64,000 nt of DNA, taken from Mytilisepta virgata. Lineage: Eukaryota > Mollusca > Bivalvia > Mytilida > Mytilidae. Of the stretch, positions 57,080-64,000 are shown piece by piece. The stretch is taken from contig CM051521.1 of the NCBI GenBank assembly GCA_028015205.1, positions 70,912,314-70,976,313 of the forward strand. Direction: 5' to 3'. The first letter of the stretch is position 1. Every line of letters starts with the position of its first letter. A model generated the notes under the pieces. That model saw only the letters and a list, made by a program, of their open reading frames with translations. It searched no databases and was not told the DNA's origin. The position numbers and the translations under genes were made by a program.

Positions 57080-57980
57080 AACTGCATGTAATGTCATACC
57101 ATGATACCCCCACTTGCTTCACATTATGAAATTACAACTGGAGCAATATTCGACCTTCATGGAGGAAAACTGATATCTAGAGCCTGTATGATTTGCAAAT
57201 GATATCCAGGTGAGTGATACAGGCTCTTGTTATCATTTTTCCACCATGATGGTCAATTATTGCAAAAGTAACAGTTAGGCAGCACCTCATAAGGAACATT
57301 CATGCCAAGATTCCTTTAAATGCATTTAACGGTTCTTTAAAAGAAGATTTTTGTATGTATTTCCCATAGGGTCCTATGTTAAACTAAGTCCCCAGCTGGC
57401 AGCTATCTTGGATGACGAATCGGCAACAAGTATTTACACTTGGTCAGCACCTCATAAGGAACATTCATGCTATGTTTGGTTTAAATCCATTCAGTGGTTC
57501 TCTAGAGAAATATTATTGTATGTATTTCCCATAGGGTCCAATGTTAAACTAAGTTCCCAGCTGGCGGCCATTTTGGAAGATGGATTGGCACCAAAGTAAC
57601 AATACTTGGTAAGCACTGCATAAGGAACATTCATGCCATGTTTGGTTTCAATCAATTCAGTGGTTCTCTGGAAGAAGATTTTTGCATGTATTTCCCATAG
57701 GGTCCTATGTTAAACTAAGTTCCACCTGATCAGTGTTACTATGTAAAAATTCAGCCAATCAGAAATTAGAAAACGCCCTGGCAGCCATGTTTTTTTCGAC
57801 ATATGAAAAGTAACAACACTTGGAAGGACTTTATAGATAACATCTCTGACTAATTTGGTTTCATTCTGTCAAGTGGTTCTCAAGAAGTTCATTAAGTTAA
57901 AATTTACGACGACACCAACAACGATGAACGACGGATGCCCAAAAAGCTCACATGACCCTTTTGGTCAGGTGAGCTAAAAA
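57080..57980 (+). mobile_element. Tandem-core element with a 31-nt hairpin
   Basis: Core units repeat 'cctcataaggaacattcatg', 'ttcccatagggtcctatgtt' and 'aaactaagttcccagctggc'. A (GAC)n-like tract 'acgacgacaccaacaacgat' (57906-57925) precedes a hairpin at 57945-57975, whose AGCTCAC(A/C)TGACC arms pair at 12 of 13 positions. The element ends at 'gagctaaaaa'. Confidence 0.75.
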
Positions 57981-58019
57981 TATTGATGTCCTGCCAACTT
58001 GCTTTTTTGGCCCCTTTAA

Positions 58020-59720
58020 ACCACTTATATCTCAAAAACTGTAATAGATGGGAATAAAAGAGCTGTCTGAGCAAACCGGGTTTTCCTTCTATTTAATTTT
58101 TACTGAGTAACTTTTCTCCAACAGTGAAGTCAAGGGTCAAGGTCAGATGTCAACATCTCTAGTACACGACACATCATTTTGAGGTACACTACCCACACAT
58201 CAAAGATCTAAGATCTAGGTTTTAAGACAAAAAAGTTACAGGCCGGACATGATTAGCAATTTATTGACCTTGAGGTCAAGATTCAAGGTCAACATCCTTA
58301 ATATGTGACACATCATCTAAAGGAAACCGACATACACAACAAATATCCAAGGCCTAGGTCTTAAGGCAAAAAAGTTACAACAAGAGTTGACACACAAAAA
58401 TGTCTCGCCTGTCGTGTATTTCTAATGAAAGTAAATGCTGTCAGACATATTGCATACAGTATTCGAAAAACAGGCCAAAACACAAAAACTAAACTATAAC
58501 CACTGAACCATGAAAATGAGGTCAAGGTCAGATGACACCTGCCAGTTGGACATGTACACCTTACAATCATTCCATACACCAAATATAGTAGACCTATTGC
58601 ATACAGTATTCGAAAAAACAGGCCAAAACACAAAAACTAAACTATAGCCACTGAACCATGAAAATGAGGTCAAGGTCAGATGACACCTGCCAGTTGGACA
58701 TGTACACCTTACAATCCTTCCATACACCAAATATAGTAGACCTATTGCATACAGTATTCGAAAAAACAGGCCAAAACACAAAAACTACACTATAACCACT
58801 GAACCATGAAAATGAGGTCAAGGTCAGATGACACCTGCCAGTTGGACATGAACACCTTACAATCCTTCCATACACCAAATATAGTAGACCTATTGCATAC
58901 AGTATTCAAAAAACAGGCCAAAACACAAAAACTTAACTATAACCACTGAACCATGAAAATGAGGTCAAGGCCAGATGACACCTGCCAGTTGGACATGCAC
59001 ACCTTACAATCCTTCCATACACCAAATATAGTAGACCTATTGAATGCAGTATTCGAAAAAAAAACAGGCCAAAACACAAAAACTTAACTATAACCACTGA
59101 ACCATGAAAATGAGGTCAAGGTCAGATGACACCTGCCAGTTGGACATGTACACCTTACAATCCTTCCATACACCAAATATACTAGACCTATTGCTTATAG
59201 TATCTGAGATATGGACTTGACCACCAAAACTTAACCTTGTTCACTGATCCGTGAAATGGTGTCGGGGTCAATTGAAAACTATCTGATGGGGATGAGGACC
59301 TTGCAAGGTACGCATATACCAAATATAGTTATCCTATTACTAATAATAAGTGAGAAATTAACATTGCAAAAAATCTTAACTTTTTTTTCAAGTAGTCACT
59401 GAACCATGAAAATGAGGTCAAGGACAATGTACATATGACAGACAGAAACTTCGTAACATAGGGCATCTATATACAAAGTATAAAGCATCCAGGTCATCCA
59501 CCTTCTAAAATATAAAGCTTTTAAGAAGTGAGTTAACGCCGCCGCCGCCGGATCACTATCCCTATGTCCAGCTTTCTGCAACTAAAGTCGCAGGCTTGAC
59601 AAAAATTAAATGAGCATAAACCTAACTGTCTTTGGACGATGACACCAACGGCTACAACGACAGGCTCATATCATAATACGTCCCCAAATATTTGCGGTCC
59701 TATAAAAATTAATCAATCCC
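58020..59720 (+). mobile_element. 148-bp tandem array with hairpin end
   Basis: At least five highly similar units between about 58440 and 59220: 'gacctattgcatacagtatt' starts near 58591, 58739, 58887, 59034 and 59185, spacing 147-151. Other shared phrases are 'ccactgaaccatgaaaatga', 'ggtcaaggtcagatgacacc' and 'ccttccatacaccaaatata'. The array is followed by divergent units, a GCC tract (59538-59549) and a weak hairpin (59676-59703). Overlapping minus-strand frames of 60-95 codons are translations of the repeat. Confidence 0.85.
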
Positions 59721-59729
59721 AATGAACTT

Positions 59730-61040
59730 AAGCGTCATATAACATATGAGTAAAATTTGCATAAAGAGGAATGACTAGTTGTGGATACAAGATAAGAAAA
59801 TATACAGATGACAAAGGGTATTTCAGTATACCCACCAATCAAAGACAATTCCAGAAAAAAACAGATAAAAATTTAGGTACATTCTTTTTCATAAGGTGAA
59901 CAAATAAAAATGTGCGTCTACTATTCCATCCTGAAAACAAGAGTGGACACACTGAATGTCTCGCCGGTTTTAGTGTTCATAATTGAATTTATGCTGAAAG
60001 TAAAAAAAATAAGTTTATATAAGCTTTACATTAAATTAACATTTTAATGATGAATGAACATGAAGTCAATTAATCTTTATGAAGGGACTGGAGTGAACTG
60101 TATTCTATGTTAAACATTCATGCATGAGTAACTTTATTTCAACATTTTCACACCTTCCAATGTTTTTGCTAATCATTGTTTAGTAATGATCCCTTATAGT
60201 GCAGTGACTTCAATAGCCAATTCTTGAGTATATTCAATCACCCTGACACATGGCTAATTTACACCGTTTCATGAATATAATAGCGTGGGCCTTCAATTTC
60301 GACTGGTCTTAAAGTTTTCAAGTTGTGCAAATTTCCAAGATTAAAAGTTAAAGGTCAAAAAGTCAAAATCAAATTTTCTGACAATTTCAAAAGCTTCACT
60401 GTATATCTGGGCAACCAAGCAAAACTTTTCATTACTTTCTCTTTCCTGTTACATCTCAGATATCTTAATCTAAGAAATTGAAAATAATCAAGGGAAAAAA
60501 CCAATGAGAGATGTTAAATTATGCTCCCTTTTCTCTTCAGTCAAAATTTACACTCTCCTACTTTAAACTGATTATGAAGGTATCTGATAATTATTTTAGA
60601 TGTTCAACAACCGATAGAAAAAACATGGACGATGAATATGCCCCGAAATGAAATAATGAGACTTTACATTTTCTAGCAGATTATTAACAAACTCTTGTTA
60701 ATCCAAAGTCATGTATGAAACATAGAACATTAAATCATATTTATTACGCATGTAAAAAACCAATATCCATATAAGTGGAAACTCCACAAGTACTACATTT
60801 TTCTGAATTTTAAAAAAACTGCACAATGGGAAATCTTTACGACCGGGCAAAGAAGTTAGTCTAAGGTATACTTTAAACGATAGAAATCTTTCTAGCAGTG
60901 TGTCATGCCGGTTGACTAAAATCTTAAAATAAGTTAGCTAGCAGCGATCAGTCACAGCTCTATTAAAAGTCTTTTTTATTTATTATCATTATTAATGTTA
61001 CTTAAAGATTTTTATAAATTAATGGGACTATTTCAATATA
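59730..61040. other. Non-genic stretch
   Basis: No gene, array or inverted structure is recognised. The start (59930-59980, 'gagtggacacactgaatgtc', 'tcgccggttt') echoes 58383-58420, suggesting the edge of another core element. Confidence 0.45.
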
Positions 61041-61049
61041 CGTAATCAG

Positions 61050-62060
61050 CAGTTAAATAACAAAATACATTCCATACAGCAAATATAGTTGATCAATTAC
61101 TTATAGCATCTGAGAAGAAGAAAAACAACAAAAACTTAACAATGACCAATGAACCATGAAATTGACGTCAAGGTCAGATGAAACTTGTCAGACATACATG
61201 CAGACCTTACAATCATTCCAAACACCACATATAGTTGACCTATAACTTATAGTATCTAAGAAGAGGACCAAACAGAGAAACTTAACATTGACCAATGAAC
61301 CATGAAAATAAGGTCAAGGTCATCTGAAACCTGCCAGACAGACATGCACACTTTACAATCATTCCATACACCACATATAGCTGACCTATAACTTATAGTA
61401 TCTGAGAAAAGGACCAAAAATAGAAATTTAACACTGACCAATGAACCATGAAAATGAGGTCAAGGACAACTGATATTTGACAGACAGAATGTATACCTTG
61501 CAATCATTCCATACACCAAATATAGTTGACCTATTTCTTATGGTATTTAAAAAATAGACCAAAACACAAAAACTTAACACCAACCAATGTACCATGAAAA
61601 TGAGGTCAAGGTCAGATGAAATCTGCCAGACTGACATGTACCCCTTACAATCATTCCATACACCACATATAGTTGACCTACTGCTTATAGTATCTGAGAA
61701 TTGGACCTAATCACATAACTTTAACCTTGATCACTGATCCATGAAATCAGGTCAAGGTCAGGTGAATCCTGTCTGATGGACATTTAAACATTGCAAGGAA
61801 CCTATATACCAAATATACTTATCCTATTACTCATAATAAGTGAGAAATTCACAAGACAAAAAAACTACAAATTTTTTTCAAGCAGTAGCTGAACCATGAA
61901 AATGAGGTCAAGGACAATGGACATATAACAGATGGAAAGATCACAACATAAGGTATTTGCATACAAGGTAAAGCTTTATACAAATAGTTTATGCCGCCCC
62001 TGCCGGATAGTAATACCTATGTCTCACTCTGCGACTTTCGTTGTAGGCAAGACAAAAATA
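61050..62060 (+). mobile_element. 148-bp tandem array, second copy
   Basis: Five to six units of the same family as 58440-59220 but more divergent ('accaatgaaccatgaaaatg', 'ctgccagacagacatgcac', 'cattccatacaccacatata', 'gttgacctataacttatagt'). It ends in 'atgccgcccctgccggatag' and a weak stem (about 62017-62050), parallel to 59530-59600. Confidence 0.8.
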
Positions 62061-62639
62061 GGGTCAGCACGTCAATTTGTTTTCCACTATACTCTATTTT
62101 TGTAGATATTGTATTTAACCTAATTAGTGCCCCTATTCCTATAAGGGCACTTCCTGCCGCTTTTCCGCTGTAAAAAATCAGAAGTGTCCCTCAATGTCAA
62201 AGTTATATGCGGTACTCATGTTCATCCTGAAGTAGAGTTCAAAGACAGTTGAGAAGTTCCTTGCTTTCACTAAAAGGTATGTAACAATGAAATTCCAATC
62301 CTCCAGCCACTTTTTATCACTTTATGATATTTAATGTCTGTTACAAACGATCATTGATTTCCAAGTCAAACACTTTGACAACTCAAATTAGCAACCCCCT
62401 TTTTCCAATTTTTTAAGCGCCCAGGCCGCTAATTAGGTCAAATACTTTATAACTGCACTATAGTGTTGCAGGTGTAGCGTATTTTTTGTAGATGTAATTG
62501 CTTTTATAGTGTATTTGATGTTCTTCTCGTATAATTTATGATGGCATGATACTAAACCCCTAATGGGAGGGATTGTGGCTGATTTTCTATATGATAAAGA
62601 CATAATCTTCCGATCAGTTAAATTGAGGTCTGGAGCTGG

Positions 62640-63115
62640 CATGTCAGTAACTGCTAGTAGTCTTTTGTTAACATATATTGATCATTGTCATTTTGCTTAG
62701 TTTCTTCTCTTACCTTTTTAAACATCGGACTTGGACTTCTGAGTTTCATTGTGTTTATCGCTGTGTTTGTTTATTCCACATTGGCTAGAGGTGTAGGGGG
62801 AGGTTTGAGATCTCTGGAAACATGTTTAACCCAACCACATTTTTGCTCCTGTCCCAAGTCAGGAGCCTCTAGCCTATGTTAAGAGTTGTGTGTTTTTTTT
62901 ATTTTGGTTCATTTGTATGTTTCGGAGTTTAGTGTGCCGTCCATTTCGCTGAACTAGTATGCATTATTCTTTAGGAGCCACATGCAGGATTTTCTCTTCA
63001 CATGCAGGATTTTCTCGCTGCGTTGAAGACCCATTGGTAGCCTTGAGCTGTTTTCTCCTCTTTGGTTGGGTTGTTGTCTCTTTGACACATTCCCCGTTTC
63101 CATTCTATATTCTAT
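62640..63115 (+). repeat. Dispersed mussel-type repeat, copy 2 (longer)
   Basis: The last 200 bases match 12797-12995. The upstream part ('gagatctctggaaacatgtt', 'tcctgtcccaagtcaggagc') also belongs to the mussel-type repeat as I remember it. 'cacatgcaggattttctc' is locally duplicated (62982-63018). The 65-codon frame at 62685 overlaps it and is probably element-derived. Confidence 0.6.
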
Positions 63116-64000
63116 TCAATATTAATATCAGATGAAGCCTTACTGTCATGCAGGCAGCAATCTTCACAGGGATTCCCCACCTCTATTTTTGTTTTGTTTT
63201 GAAATAATGGCACAATCAGATCTGGGAAAAAATTAATTTCCAGAAATTATATTTTTTTCCAATAAAAATTTTTGGGTCTGGTAAAAAGTATTCAGTCAGT
63301 CAGAGAACTGTAAACACATATTTTTTTTGGACTTAACAAGATTTTTATGGCCATCACCAAACAACCTTAGTCTTGTTTTTGGGCATTTCATTTTGCTCTA
63401 CTGGTCTGCAACTGATATAATGACCACCCTATGGATACTGTATAATACCAATAATCTCATTATAATAGGACGATGCTTACTACAGTTACTATAAGCCGAT
63501 TTTACGATTGTTGTAATGACACAAGTCACGTATATGGATTACTGATGAAAATTCTTGCTGCGGACGAAGGTAAGTGTTGACCTATTTGTAATTTGTAATG
63601 TTTCCCAGGCTGAGTCTCATAATTATATACTGACCATCCAACGACACCTACATGTGGGCGTTCGAAACAGATGTTACACTTTCAGATGATGATGGACGAA
63701 TTATTGTTAAACGTCCGACGACAATTAATTAATTAATGCATATCAGGACGGGAACATGTTGATCTGATATGAATATGAATCCTGCTTAATGTACTACACT
63801 GACACTGCTGATTAGTTTCTTTGTTATACTACTTTTTTCTGACTAATATGGATTTTAAGTTAAGATTTCTTTTGCATGGTTCATCCTAAAGAAAATAAAT
63901 GTCTATTTATTTTATGTTTTATGTAGTGAAATAAAACCAGAGTTCTGACAAGCAAAGGAACTTTTATAATAATATAACATTTCAATTTCTATTTCATCAC

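Larger units (their letters stand above)
56935..64000 (-). other. Upstream region of the LMTK-like exon, probably intron
   Basis: If the LMTK assignment holds, the kinase exons must lie upstream (higher coordinates). I found none before the window end, so at least part of this region is intronic. It is filled by core arrays (57080-57980, 58020-59720, 61050-62060), a dispersed repeat (62640-63115) and stretches with nothing recognisable (59730-61040, 62060-62640, 63120-64000). A short plus-strand frame at about 63650-63730 (FETDVTLSDDDGRIIVKRP) is unexplained. Confidence 0.5.

Noticed and set aside
58361..58878. Overlapping minus-strand frames of 78-95 codons with repeated sequence (CFGLFFRILYAIGLLYLV)
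   Set aside because: They are translations of the 148-bp tandem repeat; the frames overlap and repeat at the unit period, with no independent coding evidence.
58440..59220. Regular repeats that might suggest a CRISPR array
   Set aside because: Units are 148 bp of continuous homology with no unique spacers, in a eukaryotic context.
63540..63730. Possible plus-strand exons (donor at 63574; FETDVTLSDDDGR frame at about 63655-63725)
   Set aside because: Too short and without recognisable similarity; recorded only as an unexplained open stretch.

Overview
This is a eukaryotic, repeat-dominated window, almost certainly from a bivalve mollusc and most likely a mussel (Mytilus or a close relative). 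Four things point there. Host exons are split by multi-kilobase introns with canonical GT/AG borders. The DNA is AT-rich. It is packed with tandem-core elements ending in (ACGG)n plus a hairpin, which match the pearl-type elements known from bivalves. A 200-bp dispersed repeat (12797-12995 and 62917-63115) resembles one I associate with mussel sequences. No search was run, so the species call is recall plus inference.

Two host genes are visible, both on the minus strand. The first is complete: a short-chain dehydrogenase/reductase (SDR) of the RDH/17beta-HSD/BDH1 type. It has five coding exons (35296-35119, 29661-29449, 28554-28372, 21165-21033, 14522-14186) that join in frame to 347 codons, with every catalytic motif in place. 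The second is partial: a 1.47-kb 3'-terminal exon (56934-55464) of a lemur-tyrosine-kinase-like (LMTK/AATK) gene, holding the last kinase helix and the long acidic tail. I did not find its upstream exons.

The rest is mobile DNA and its debris. 1-5395: a decayed pogo-type transposase copy joined to a Penelope-like retroelement (PLE) with an intact RT ORF and pseudo-LTRs. 5505-11150: a 37-bp minisatellite split by a hairpin-ended tandem element (which itself carries a TTAA MITE) and by a 3.9-kb element with terminal inverted repeats (TIRs). 12000-13000: tandem repeats. 14.2-35.3 kb: the SDR gene, whose introns hold tandem-core elements, a second PLE remnant, a poly-C/poly-A zone, a Ty3/gypsy gag-protease relic and a 469-bp tandem duplication. 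36.3-39.8 kb: an inverted second copy of the pogo/PLE junction. 39.8-44.3 kb: a 5' half of an LTR retrotransposon with the unusual order gag-PR-IN-RT (Gmr1-like). 44.3-55.4 kb: intergenic arrays and a Mutator-like relic with a FLYWCH finger. 56.9-64 kb: 148-bp tandem arrays, probably intronic to the LMTK gene.

The most notable observations are the PR-IN-RT order, the set of (ACGG)n-hairpin ends whose stems differ between copies while pairing is kept, the nested insertions at 5.5-11.2 kb, and the near-identical inverted duplication about 35 kb apart.
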